Source: Bog-756 sp963699055
GTDB taxonomy: Bacteria > Actinomycetota > Acidimicrobiia > Acidimicrobiales > RAAP-2
DNA length: 64,000 nucleotides
Direction of reading: 5' to 3'
Assembly: GCA_963699055.1 (NCBI GenBank)
Contig: CAVOTA010000004.1
Coordinates: 248,001-312,000 of the forward strand
Under the pieces are notes generated by a model. The model had not been told where the DNA came from. It saw nothing but the letters and a program-made list of their open reading frames with translations, and ran no database searches. Position 1 is the stretch's first letter. Each line of letters starts with the position of its first letter. Below are positions 43,763 to 52,123 of this stretch, in pieces. Both the position numbers and the translations under genes were made by a program.

Positions 43763-44980
43763 TCAGTCCCAGATCTTCTCGCCCAGCCGGAGCAGGCCCG
43801 ACAGGTCGTAGATGTCGGTGTCGAAGAAGGGGACCGTCGCCAGCACGTCGGGGGCGACGGCCAGGGTCGCCCGCTCCTCCATCTCGCGGAGGGCGACCAC
43901 CTGGAAGTTGAGGTAGCTGTCGGCGACCTCGCCCAGGACCCGGGCGATCTGGGCCGGGTCACCGAGCGCGGCGTCGTGGGCGCCCACCACCGGGGCCAGG
44001 GCGGCGGCCAGGTCCTCGGCCCGGTCCTTCATGGCCTCGGCCACCTTCGTCCCGGCCCGTCCCTGGAGGTAGTCGGGCAGGACCTTGTTGAGGACGATGG
44101 CACCGAGGTGCAGCTTGCGGGCGGTGAGCTGCTCGGCGAAGAACTCCGCCTCGCGCAGCGGTGTGGCCTCCAGGGTGGAGACCACCACGAAGGTGGTCCG
44201 CCGGTCCGACAGCAGCCGGCCCACCGCCTTGGACCGCTCGACGAACCCGTCGTACATGGTCTGGAAGAGGATGAAGAACTCGGAGATGTCGGACATGAAT
44301 TCCGTGCCGAGGATCCGGTCGCTGATCTGGTAGAAGGGTTTGGTGGCGACGTTCACCAGCTTGGAGCGGTACGGGACGATCAGCCACCGGAGCAGGCGCG
44401 AGGAGAAGAAGTCGGCCAGGCGTTCGGGCGCGTCCAGGAAGTCCAGGGCGTTACGGGTCGGCGGGGTGTCGACGACGATCAGGTCGTACTCGGCGGACAG
44501 GTGGATCTCGTAGAGCCGCTCCATGGCGATGTAGTCGTGGCTCTGGATGAAGCGGCCGCTGATGTTCTGGTAGAGCGGATTCGCCAGGATCTCGTCGCGG
44601 GTCTGCTCGTCGGGGGCGTGGTGGCGGATGAGTGAGTCCCACGACTCCTTGGTGTCGAGCATGGCCGCCCACAGCTCACCCCGGGGTTTGATGCCCGCCG
44701 CCTTGAACGCGGAGGCGGGCACCTTGTGCTCGGTGTTGCCGATCCCGTCGAGACCGAGTGCGTTGGCCAGCCGCTTTGCCGGGTCCACGGTGAGGACGAG
44801 GACCTTGGAGCCGTGGTTCACGGCCGCCATCAGCGCGGAGGCCGCCGCCGTCGTCGTCTTGCCGACCCCGCCCGGACCGCACGCCACCACGATCTCCTTG
44901 GTGGCCAGCAGGCTGTCCATGGTGGGCGCCGGCGCGTCGGCCTCGGCGGCCGCCTTGGCCTTGGGGGTGCGCGGCGCCAT
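43763..44980 (-). CDS. ArsA/GET3-family ATPase, second of a pair
   Basis: The 405-residue ATPase has the deviant Walker A CGPGGVGKTT, the switch I-like LTVDPAKRLANALG, switch II VVDTPPTRNALDFLD, and a long helical domain (about residues 155-260) typical of GET3/ArsA client-binding regions. With the preceding gene it resembles mycobacterial Rv3679/Rv3680 (BagA/BagB), a heteromeric anion-type ATPase pair. Its ATG shares a base with the upstream stop (TGATG). It lacks ArsB-like partners, so arsenite transport is unlikely. The client or ligand is unknown. Confidence 0.88.
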   Translation of the reverse strand: MAPRTPKAKAAAEADAPAPTMDSLLATKEIVVACGPGGVGKTTTAAASALMAAVNHGSKVLVLTVDPAKRLANALGLDGIGNTEHKVPASAFKAAGIKPRGELWAAMLDTKESWDSLIRHHAPDEQTRDEILANPLYQNISGRFIQSHDYIAMERLYEIHLSAEYDLIVVDTPPTRNALDFLDAPERLADFFSSRLLRWLIVPYRSKLVNVATKPFYQISDRILGTEFMSDISEFFILFQTMYDGFVERSKAVGRLLSDRRTTFVVVSTLEATPLREAEFFAEQLTARKLHLGAIVLNKVLPDYLQGRAGTKVAEAMKDRAEDLAAALAPVVGAHDAALGDPAQIARVLGEVADSYLNFQVVALREMEERATLAVAPDVLATVPFFDTDIYDLSGLLRLGEKIWD

Positions 44981-45942
44981 CAGTAGCCCAGCTCCTCGCC
45001 CAGCGACTCGGCCACCTGGCGGGTCGTCCGCAGCCCGTGGGACCGGGCGAACAGGTAGGGCAGGTACAGCAGGGGCACCGTGGGGTCGATCCCGGCCCGC
45101 AACCGCTCGAGGTGGGTGGCACGGGTCCGCCGCATCGTGACGGCGAGCCGGGCGGCCTCGAGCACGGGTGCGGCGTCGCCGTCGACCAGGTCGTCGAGCA
45201 CGGCCAGCGGCGCAGGATCGGTGAGCGCACCGAACACCGCCTCCTCCTGGCGGCCGAACAGCTCGGGCAGGACCCGGTTGACGACCACTCCGGCCAGTTC
45301 CACCGTGGTCTCCTCGCGGACGCGCACCGCCAGCTCGATCGTCTCGGTCACCGGCATCTCCTCGGGCGTGCACACGGCCAGGAGGCCGGTGATCACCGGG
45401 TCGGAGAGCATCTCGAGCATCCAGTCGGTCTGCGAGCGGATGAGCCCCACCTTGACCAGCCCGTTCACCGCCTGGGGGGCGGCCAGCTGGCCGACGATGT
45501 GCCCGGAGGCCGGCGCGTCGACCACCACCATGTCCCACCCGTTGTCCCGCACCTCGAAGCACAGCTTGCCCACGGTCAGGATCTCGCGGACACCGGGTGC
45601 GGCCGTGGCCAGGAAGTCGAAGGCCTTGGCCACCGGCCCGATCCGACCGACGATGGGCACCCTGAGCTGGAGCTTCAGGTACTCCCGGAGCGACGCCTCG
45701 GTGTCCATGGACATGGCGAACAGGCCCGGCTGGACCTCCTTCTCCTTGAACACCATCGGGGGCGCCTCGTAGTACCCGGCCAGCTCGCCCTTGGCGTCGA
45801 TCTCGCAGATGAGGACCCGCTTGCCCCGCGATGCGGCCAGGAGGGCGAGCGCCGAGGCCACGGTCGTCTTGCCCGTCCCGCCCTTCCCGGTGACGAAGAC
45901 GAGCTTGCGGTCGAGGATCGGTGTCAGCGGCTCAGTGGTCAC
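44980..45942 (-). CDS. ArsA/GET3-family ATPase, first of a pair
   Basis: The 320-residue ATPase has the deviant Walker A VTGKGGTGKTTVA, DAKGELAGYY as switch I, and VVDAPASGHIVGQL as switch II. It is shorter than its partner and resembles Rv3679-type proteins. The two proteins probably form a heterodimer or hetero-oligomer, as reported for the mycobacterial pair. The gene follows DUF3107 by 48 bases on the same strand and overlaps the second ATPase gene by one base. Confidence 0.88.
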   Translation of the reverse strand: MTTEPLTPILDRKLVFVTGKGGTGKTTVASALALLAASRGKRVLICEIDAKGELAGYYEAPPMVFKEKEVQPGLFAMSMDTEASLREYLKLQLRVPIVGRIGPVAKAFDFLATAAPGVREILTVGKLCFEVRDNGWDMVVVDAPASGHIVGQLAAPQAVNGLVKVGLIRSQTDWMLEMLSDPVITGLLAVCTPEEMPVTETIELAVRVREETTVELAGVVVNRVLPELFGRQEEAVFGALTDPAPLAVLDDLVDGDAAPVLEAARLAVTMRRTRATHLERLRAGIDPTVPLLYLPYLFARSHGLRTTRQVAESLGEELGY

Positions 45943-45990
45943 GACGCCCCCGAGCGGGGGCGGTCCACTCCGACACGGCGTCGCCGCTGA

Positions 45991-46227
45991 TCAGGAGATC
46001 CCGAATCCGACCCGGCGATCGCCGACCGGCGGGTCCAGCTCCACGTAGGCGACCTTGCCCACGGGCACGCCCACCTGGCGCCCCTTGCGATCGGTCAGCC
46101 AGAGGATCCTGCCCTCCTCGCCGAGCGCCGCCTCGATGTCGGCCAGGACCTTGTCTCGGTCAGCATCGTCGGGCAGCTCGATGTCGAGCTCCTTCATCGA
46201 CTGCACGATCCCGATACGTACGTCCAC
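45991..46227 (-). CDS. DUF3107 small protein
   Basis: The 78-residue protein matches the small actinobacterial DUF3107 family: MDVRIGIVQSMKELDIELP at the N terminus, the central LWLTDRKGRQVGVP, and the ending KVAYVELDPPVGDRRVGFG. Its function is unknown. The GTG at 46227 follows GAGGAG, a strong ribosome-binding site. It appears to head the leftward group with the two ArsA-type ATPases. Confidence 0.88.
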   Translation of the reverse strand: MDVRIGIVQSMKELDIELPDDADRDKVLADIEAALGEEGRILWLTDRKGRQVGVPVGKVAYVELDPPVGDRRVGFGIS

Positions 46228-46489
46228 CTGGCACGCTCCTCTCGAACCCGGCGGTCGGTGGGACCACCCGGTATCCCTGACGATACAACCCTGCGGCGGG
46301 CCGCCGTCCCGGCGCCGTCCCGACGTCGCACCGGTGGTGCACACTTGGCAGATGGAAGGAGATGCACCGGAGCCCGACGGTACCGGGGTCGCCGGGGACG
46401 GCGGGGTCGGCGGGGTCGGCGGAGCCGACGGGGACCCGACCGTCCGGGGCCGCGGGGCGAGCGTGCGGAACCGGAGGTGGGCGGCGACC

Positions 46490-47596
46490 ATGGCCGGCCA
46501 CGGCACCGACGGGGTGACCCTCGCCCACCGCGACAGCCACGCCGCCACCGGGACCGCCCTGCCGGCACCGGGCTTCGACCGTGGAGCGCGCGAGGAGCTC
46601 GAGCGCACCCAGCTGGCGCCGGCCGCCACCCGGTCCTCGGGTGCCGGCAACCGGGCCCGGACCGAGGAGGCCGATCCCTGGCGCACGTGCTTCGAGCGGG
46701 ACCGCGACCGCATCCTGCACGCCCCGTCGTTCCGCCGGCTGGCGGGCAAGACCCAGGTCTTCGTCTTCCCCGACGACCACCAGCGGACCCGGCTGACCCA
46801 CGCCCTCGAGGTCGCCCAGGTGGCGGTGGGGATCGCCCGGGCCTGCCGACTCAACGTGGCGCTCACCGAGGCGATCGCCCTCGGCCACGACTGCGGTCAC
46901 GGCCCGGGTGGGCACGCCAGCGAGGACGCCCTCTCGCCCTACGTCGACGGGGGCTTCGACCACGCCCCGTGGGGGGCGGACGTCTCCCTCGCCTCGTTGA
47001 ACCTGTGCGAGGAGACCCTCGACGGCATCCGCAACCACTCGTGGTCGCGGCCGGCACCGTCCACCCCCGAGGGCGAGGTGGTGAGCTGGGCGGACCGGAT
47101 CGCCTACGTCTGCCACGACTTCGAGGACGCCGTCCGCAGCGGCATCGTGACCCCGGCGGCGCTTCCCGCCGTGGTCCGCGAACGGTGCGGGGACCGCCGT
47201 GGCCGCCAGCTCGGGACGTTCATCGACGCCATGGTGTCCACCATCCTCACCACCGGCCGGATCGGCATGACCGACCCCCACGCGGAGGCGCTCGCCGCAT
47301 TCCGGGCGAGCAACTACGAGCACATCTACCTGCGCCCGAGCTCGGTGGTCCAGGGCGAGGCGGTGGTGGGCGTCCTCCAGGCCCTGGTCGAGCACTTCAG
47401 CGACCGGCCCCACCTGATCCCGGGCGGCGGACCCGGGGACGTCGGACTGAGCGGGGGCGAGCCGGGTGCGGTGCACGCCTCCGTCGCCTACGTGGCCGGC
47501 ATGACCGACCGCTTCGCCTTCTCCCAGGCCGTGGCCCTGCTCGGCTGGGACCCGGCCAAGCTCCCGGTCGGGATCGGGGTCACCGGCCGCTTCTGA
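46490..47596 (+). CDS. dgt: dGTP triphosphohydrolase-like HD protein
   Basis: The 368-residue protein of the dGTPase family removes triphosphate from deoxynucleotides or acts on related substrates. The HD motif is spread over TRLTHALEVAQVAV and ALGHDCGHGPGGHASEDAL, with metal-binding His and Asp, and VSWADRIAYVCHDFEDA supplies the final aspartate. DPWRTCFERDRDRILHAPSFRRLAGKTQVF is typical of the bacterial short form. ATG 46490 is chosen because GGAGGTGG lies eleven bases upstream and the preceding 46 in-frame residues, from ATG 46352, are Gly/Asp-rich and unlike the family. Confidence 0.88.
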   Translation: MAGHGTDGVTLAHRDSHAATGTALPAPGFDRGAREELERTQLAPAATRSSGAGNRARTEEADPWRTCFERDRDRILHAPSFRRLAGKTQVFVFPDDHQRTRLTHALEVAQVAVGIARACRLNVALTEAIALGHDCGHGPGGHASEDALSPYVDGGFDHAPWGADVSLASLNLCEETLDGIRNHSWSRPAPSTPEGEVVSWADRIAYVCHDFEDAVRSGIVTPAALPAVVRERCGDRRGRQLGTFIDAMVSTILTTGRIGMTDPHAEALAAFRASNYEHIYLRPSSVVQGEAVVGVLQALVEHFSDRPHLIPGGGPGDVGLSGGEPGAVHASVAYVAGMTDRFAFSQAVALLGWDPAKLPVGIGVTGRF

Positions 47597-47676
47597 CCAC
47601 GGGCGGACGTGCCAGTGCGCGATGCCCCGGGGGGACGACGCGGCCACGGGCCCGGGGCCCTACCGTCGGCTCCGCA

Positions 47677-48552
47677 TCAGTTCGACAGCCAGGTCACGGT
47701 GAACGCCTTGCCGGTGGGGTCGAGCGCCGAGGTCGACGCCTTGACGATGGTGCCCTTCTTGTTCTTGGTCATGGTGATCTGGCTGGTCGTCAGTCCGGCG
47801 CCGTTGACGGGCAGACCGTTGACCGTCGCTCCGGTGAACGAGACGCTGCCGAAGTCGGCCAGGGGCAACGGCTTGCACTTGCTCGCCACGCACGTGGTCG
47901 GGGCCTCGGTGATCCACTCGGCCGAGGAGTCGGTCGGCACCGGCGTGGACGCCACCTGGGTGGTCGCGTAGGTCCAGTTCCCGACGTCGGTGATCGTCAG
48001 GGTGTAGCTGGAGCCCACCCCGGTGACGCTCGCCGTCAGCACGTCACCGTGCGTCACCGGGTACGTCGAGGGGTTCAGGACCACGAGCGCCGCGGGGTAG
48101 AGCTCGAACCATGCGTAGTAGAGGGGTGCGCTGGGGACCTTCTTCACCTTCTTCGTGCAGTCGGCGTCGGTGCCGATCTGCTCCACCGTGGGGTCCGTCG
48201 ACTGGAAGCCGTCGATGCCGACCCAGAAGGCCGACTGCTCCAGCTTGGTGCCCGGGCAGGTGACGGTCGGCTCGGTCCACGAGCCGGAGACGCTCGCCAC
48301 CGCCGCACCGGTCACCGCGTAGCCCGCCCAGTCGAGCGAGTTGGAGGGGCCGTGGGCACCGTGCGACGTACCGCCGTAGCCCTCGAAGGGTGCCGGCTGT
48401 CCGGCTCCGGCCACTGGAGGTGCCGGTGCGGCCCCGGCCACGGCCACGGACACGGGGGCGGCGGCGAGCGAACCCAGTACCACCACGGCGCCTGCCGCGA
48501 CGGCCCACCACCTCGTGCCGACTCCCCGGCTGCCCCTGCTCATGGATCCCAT
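47677..48552 (-). CDS. Secreted G1 (glutamic/eqolisin-type) peptidase
   Basis: The 291-residue exported protein has a signal peptide (basic residues to RWW, hydrophobic core to about residue 40). The mature region begins with SLDWAGYAVTGAAVAS. SAFWVGIDGFQ, TVEQIGTDADC and SAEWITEAP match the eqolisin family, where a Gln (Q125) and a Glu (in AEWITE, residues 211-216) form the catalytic dyad. Known family members are proteases active at acidic pH. The ATG at 48552 follows AGGAG; a second ATG is at 48543. It converges with the dGTPase-like gene. Confidence 0.85.
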   Translation of the reverse strand: MGSMSRGSRGVGTRWWAVAAGAVVVLGSLAAAPVSVAVAGAAPAPPVAGAGQPAPFEGYGGTSHGAHGPSNSLDWAGYAVTGAAVASVSGSWTEPTVTCPGTKLEQSAFWVGIDGFQSTDPTVEQIGTDADCTKKVKKVPSAPLYYAWFELYPAALVVLNPSTYPVTHGDVLTASVTGVGSSYTLTITDVGNWTYATTQVASTPVPTDSSAEWITEAPTTCVASKCKPLPLADFGSVSFTGATVNGLPVNGAGLTTSQITMTKNKKGTIVKASTSALDPTGKAFTVTWLSN

Positions 48553-48922
48553 CGTGCCACGCTCCTGCTCGCCCCGGTACTGCACCTGCCGGACCCGCTG
48601 TTCCCGGCGCCACCACACCCGCCGACCCCCTACCCGTCGGCGGTCCCCGTCCCCACCCGACACACGGCGTCGGGTGCCCGTGTCACGGCTGGCCGGTACC
48701 TGACGGGTCTCCGGCACATCCCCTCACGACATCGGTACCTCGGGCTCGCGCCCTTCGAAGGTGCAGCGGCCGGTACTCCACCCTGATCAACGGGGGACGC
48801 CCGGATTCCATTACCGTCGCCGACGGTCGCCGGCCCACCCTCCCCCGTACCCCAGTGCGGTCCACACCTGTTGCCCCCGTCCCCCGGGACCGGGCCGGTC
48901 ATTCCGTCAGTCAGTCAGTCAG
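48553..48922. other. Intergenic region upstream of the G1 peptidase gene
   Basis: The 370 bases lie between the peptidase start and the YccF stop. No gene is convincing in either strand. CCGGTAC or GTACCGG-type heptamers recur about four times (for example near 48573, 48692 and 48770), possibly an operator array but unproven. The right end holds the GTCA tetranucleotide repeat. The peptidase promoter should be here, but no clear hexamers were found. Confidence 0.4.
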
Positions 48923-48929
48923 TCAGTCA
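48906..48929. repeat. GTCA tetranucleotide repeat (six copies)
   Basis: Six perfect GTCA units cover 48906-48929. The last copies lie within the end of the YccF gene; the minus-strand TGA stop at 48923-48925 is itself part of the repeat. Copy-number change would alter the downstream flank, and possibly the stop. Confidence 0.95.
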
Positions 48930-49321
48930 CGGTAGAAGGCCCGGGGGTCGTCCGTCGACACGATGTCCTTGCCGAGCGGCGCGATCGCCGCGGCGGCCAG
49001 CTTGAAGTCGGCGATCCCCAGTGGGATCCCGATGACGGTGATGCACAGGAGCACCCCGGTCACGACATGGGCGATCGCCATCCAGAGCCCGGCCAGCAGG
49101 AACCACAGCACGTTCCCGACGAAGGACGGTGCCCCGGCGTCCGGCCGGGGCACCAGGGTGCGGCCGAACGGCCACAACGTGAACGAGGCCAGACGGAAGC
49201 TGGCGATCCCGAAGGGAATGGTGATGATCAGGATGCACATCACCACGCCGGCGAGTACGTAGCCGAGGGCGAGCCAGAAGCCGCACAGCACGAGCCAGAT
49301 GACGTTGAGGAGTGTCTTCAC
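48923..49321 (-). CDS. YccF-domain (DUF307) inner-membrane protein
   Basis: The 132-residue protein has two matching halves. The first is LLNVIWLVLCGFWLALGYVL with ITIPFGIASFRLASFTLWPFG; the second is LWFLLAGLWMAIAHVVTGVL with IGIPLGIADFKLA. The conserved IPFGI/IPLGI loops and the four helices define YccF. Its function is unknown. The start is GTG at 49321, and the end lies in the GTCA repeat. Confidence 0.9.
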   Translation of the reverse strand: MKTLLNVIWLVLCGFWLALGYVLAGVVMCILIITIPFGIASFRLASFTLWPFGRTLVPRPDAGAPSFVGNVLWFLLAGLWMAIAHVVTGVLLCITVIGIPLGIADFKLAAAAIAPLGKDIVSTDDPRAFYRD

Positions 49322-49447
49322 CCGACCAGCATCGCACCGGAGCCGCACCGGGGCCGGGCGGCCCCGGCTGACGGGACACGTTGAGCGCACCCGGGGCGCA
49401 CCGTAGAATCCCACCCATCGGGGCGGAAACCGATCCTGGAGGTGATC

Positions 49448-50815
49448 ATGGTCATACGTGAACATGCTTCGAGACCGCAGGCCGAACCAGCGGGTGCGGG
49501 CCCGGAACCGGCGTCGGACGCCGTACCGGTCGGGGCCGGTGCACCACCCGGCAGCGCTGCGGCCGTGTTCGAGCCGGTCGTCTCCGCACTGGTGCACCGA
49601 CGCGCACCGGTGCGGTTCAGCTTCTGGGACGGGAGTGCGCTCGGTCCCGACGAGGTCGTCGGGACGGTGTCGATCCACTCCCCCGACGCCCTCCGGCGCA
49701 TCGTCTGGGCCCCCGGCGAGCTGGGCCTGTCCCGGGCCTTCGTGGCCGGCGACCTCTCCGTGGAGGGCGACGTCTTCGAGGTGCTGCGGACCCTGCGCGA
49801 CGCGTCGCCGTCCGACCTGCGACGCATCAGTCCCCGCACGGTGGCGGCGACCGTGGCCGCCGCCCGCCGTCTCGGGGTGCTGGGCCCGCCGCTCCCGCCG
49901 CCACCCGAGGAGAGCCGGTCCGCCGGCCGGATCCACTCCCCGGCGCGCGACGCCCGCGCCATCTCCCACCACTACGACGTCGGCAATGACTTCTACGAGC
50001 TGGTGCTCGGCCCGAGCTGGACCTACTCGTGCGCCCGCTTCGTCACGCCGGCGACGACGCTCGAGGAGGCGCAGGCGGCCAAGTACGAGCTGATCTGTCG
50101 GAAGCTCGGCCTGGACGAGCACCCCGGGGCACGGCTCCTCGACGTGGGGTGCGGCTGGGGCTCCATGGCCATCCACGCCGCCCGGAACCACGGCGCCAGC
50201 GTCGTCGGGGTGGCACTCAGCCACGAACAGGTCGACAGGGCGAAGGAGCGCGTGCGCGAGGCCGGCCTGGCGGACCGGGTGGAGATCCGGTACCAGGACT
50301 ACCGGGACCTGCAGGACGAGCCGTTCGACGCCATCTCGTCGATCGGGATGTTCGAGCACGTCGGGACGGCCCGCACGGCGCAGTACTTCGCCACCCTGCG
50401 CCGGTTGCTCTCGCCGACCGGCCGGCTCCTCAACCATGCCATCTCGTCGCCCGGTGGGTCGAAGCTCGGGAGCCGCACGTTCATCGGTCGCTACGTCTTC
50501 CCCGACGGGGAGCTCATCGACGTGGGCGAGGTCCTGCTGGCCATGGAGCGTGCCGGGTTCGAGGTCCGCGACGTCGAGTCGCTCCGCGAGCACTACTCGC
50601 GCACCCTGCACTGCTGGGTGGACAACCTCGAGGCCCACTGGGACGAGGCGGTGGCCCTGGTCGGTCGGGCCCGGGCCGATGTCTGGCGCCTGTACATGGC
50701 GGGCTCGGCGATCGGGTTCGACGACGGCGGCATCGCCGTGCACCAGGTGCTCGGGATCGTGCCCGACGCGGACGGGAGGAGCGGGATGTCCCGGACCCGG
50801 GGGGACTGGGGCTGA
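49448..50815 (+). CDS. cfa: Cyclopropane-fatty-acid-phospholipid synthase family protein
   Basis: The 455-residue SAM-dependent enzyme of the CFA synthase family adds a methylene to unsaturated fatty acyl chains of membrane lipids. The N-terminal half (about residues 40-150) is the lipid-binding region. HHYDVGNDFYELVLG and WTYSCARF introduce the catalytic domain, LLDVGCGWGSMAIHAA is the SAM motif, and SIGMFEHVG and REHYSRTLHCWVDNLE are typical. ATG 49448 follows TGGAGGTGATC, a near-perfect match to the anti-Shine-Dalgarno sequence; a GTG at 49442 lies inside it. Confidence 0.93.
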   Translation: MVIREHASRPQAEPAGAGPEPASDAVPVGAGAPPGSAAAVFEPVVSALVHRRAPVRFSFWDGSALGPDEVVGTVSIHSPDALRRIVWAPGELGLSRAFVAGDLSVEGDVFEVLRTLRDASPSDLRRISPRTVAATVAAARRLGVLGPPLPPPPEESRSAGRIHSPARDARAISHHYDVGNDFYELVLGPSWTYSCARFVTPATTLEEAQAAKYELICRKLGLDEHPGARLLDVGCGWGSMAIHAARNHGASVVGVALSHEQVDRAKERVREAGLADRVEIRYQDYRDLQDEPFDAISSIGMFEHVGTARTAQYFATLRRLLSPTGRLLNHAISSPGGSKLGSRTFIGRYVFPDGELIDVGEVLLAMERAGFEVRDVESLREHYSRTLHCWVDNLEAHWDEAVALVGRARADVWRLYMAGSAIGFDDGGIAVHQVLGIVPDADGRSGMSRTRGDWG

Positions 50816-50864
50816 GCGCGACCGTCCGCGGTCCACGGCCACGGCCACGGCCGTCCGTCCCGGA

Positions 50865-52076
50865 CTACCGGACGGTGAGCTCCCGGCGGTAGACGCGGGC
50901 CGGGCCCAGGCCGGCGATGGTGGTGGCCAGCTGGGCGAAGACGGCGGCGGCCTCGCCGTCGGGATCGGCGACCACCACGGGCACACCCTCGTCACCGCCC
51001 TCGCGCACGGCGGGGACGAGCGGGATCCGCCCGAGAAGTGGCACCCCGAGGTCCTCGGAGAGCTGCCGTCCCCCACCGTGGCCGAAGAGCTCGTAGCGGG
51101 TGCCGTCGTCCCCGGTGAACCAGCTCATGTTCTCGATCACACCCCGCACGGCCAGCTTCAGCTTGCGGGCGGCATAGGCCGAGCGCTGGGCCACCCGTTG
51201 GGCGGCCGCCTGCGGGGTGGTGACCACGAAGACCTCGGTCTTGGTCAGGTACTGTCCCAGCGAGAGCGTGACGTCGCCGGTGCCCGGCGGCATGTCGATC
51301 AGCAGGAAGTCGGGCTCGCCCCAGTAGGCGTCGACCAGGAACTGCTCCAGCGCCTTGTGCAGCATCGGGCCCCGCCAGATCACCGGGGTGTCGTCGGCGA
51401 CGAAGAACCCCATCGACAGGCAGCGGACACCGTGCGCCGTCGGCGGCACGACCAGGTCCCCGATGATCAGCGGGTCGGTGGTGATGCCCAGCATCTTCGG
51501 CACCGAGAACCCGTAGACGTCCGCGTCCAGGATGCCCACGTCGTAGCCGGCACGGGTGAGCGCCACCGCCAGGTTCACCGTGACCGAGGACTTGCCGACC
51601 CCGCCCTTGCCCGACGAGATCCCGAGGATGCGGGTCTTCGACCGGGGCTCCATGAAGCGGTTGGGACGGCCCTCCTCGTGGCCGAGGGCCGCACCGCCGT
51701 GCCCGCCGCCGTGGTCGTGGCCGTGCCCGCCACCGTGGTCGTGGCCGTGGCCGTCGTCGGCGGCGTGCATGACCCCGCCGTCGACGGCGTCGCCGCGGAG
51801 GAGCATCCGCAGACGCGCCCGGGCCTCCTCGTCCATCACCGCCGTCTCCACCAGGACCTCGTCCACCCCACCCAGAGCGGCCACGGCGGCCCGGACCCGG
51901 GACTCCAGCTCGTCGATCTGGGGGTAGCTGGCCACCGGCAGGGCCAGCTGGACGGTGGCCTTCTTGCGCCTGGTCTGGACCCGGCCGACCATCCCCAGCT
52001 CACCCAGCGGGCGGCGCAGCTCGGGGTCGACCACGTGTGCGACCGTGGCGGTGACCTGCGACTCGTCGATGGACAT
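50865..52076 (-). CDS. mrp: Mrp/NBP35-type iron-sulfur carrier ATPase with DUF59 domain
   Basis: The 404-residue protein has an N-terminal DUF59/MIP18 domain (IDESQVTATVAHVVDPELRR, about residues 1-90). A His/Gly/Asp-rich linker follows (about residues 103-135), then the Mrp ATPase: SGKGGVGKSS (deviant Walker A), DADVYGFSVP, and DMPPGTGDVTLSL. Mrp proteins deliver iron-sulfur clusters. The usual C-terminal C-x-x-C cluster motif after ENMS is missing here (WFTGDDGTRYELFG). ATG 52076 follows CAGGAG. It is divergent from the SufR-like gene by 47 bases. Confidence 0.93.
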   Translation of the reverse strand: MSIDESQVTATVAHVVDPELRRPLGELGMVGRVQTRRKKATVQLALPVASYPQIDELESRVRAAVAALGGVDEVLVETAVMDEEARARLRMLLRGDAVDGGVMHAADDGHGHDHGGGHGHDHGGGHGGAALGHEEGRPNRFMEPRSKTRILGISSGKGGVGKSSVTVNLAVALTRAGYDVGILDADVYGFSVPKMLGITTDPLIIGDLVVPPTAHGVRCLSMGFFVADDTPVIWRGPMLHKALEQFLVDAYWGEPDFLLIDMPPGTGDVTLSLGQYLTKTEVFVVTTPQAAAQRVAQRSAYAARKLKLAVRGVIENMSWFTGDDGTRYELFGHGGGRQLSEDLGVPLLGRIPLVPAVREGGDEGVPVVVADPDGEAAAVFAQLATTIAGLGPARVYRRELTVR

Positions 52077-52100
52077 GGGTGCACTCCTGAGGGAAACGGG

Positions 52101-52123
52101 GTCTCCCCGGTAGACTAGGGGAC
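52101..52123. promoter_or_regulatory. Candidate operator in the mrp/SufR-like divergent gap
   Basis: GTCTCCCC...GGGGAC forms an imperfect palindrome inside the 47-base gap between mrp and the regulator gene; TAGACT within it could be a -10 element for the regulator. This site could allow autoregulation and control of both genes. The match is by eye only. Confidence 0.3.

Noticed and set aside
43763..45942. Arsenite efflux ATPases
   Set aside because: No arsB, arsC or arsR is adjacent, and the pair resembles mycobacterial Rv3679/Rv3680 more than ArsA.
46352..46489. N-terminal extension of the dGTPase-like protein from ATG 46352
   Set aside because: The 46 extra residues are Gly/Asp-rich and unlike the family, whereas ATG 46490 has a good ribosome-binding site.
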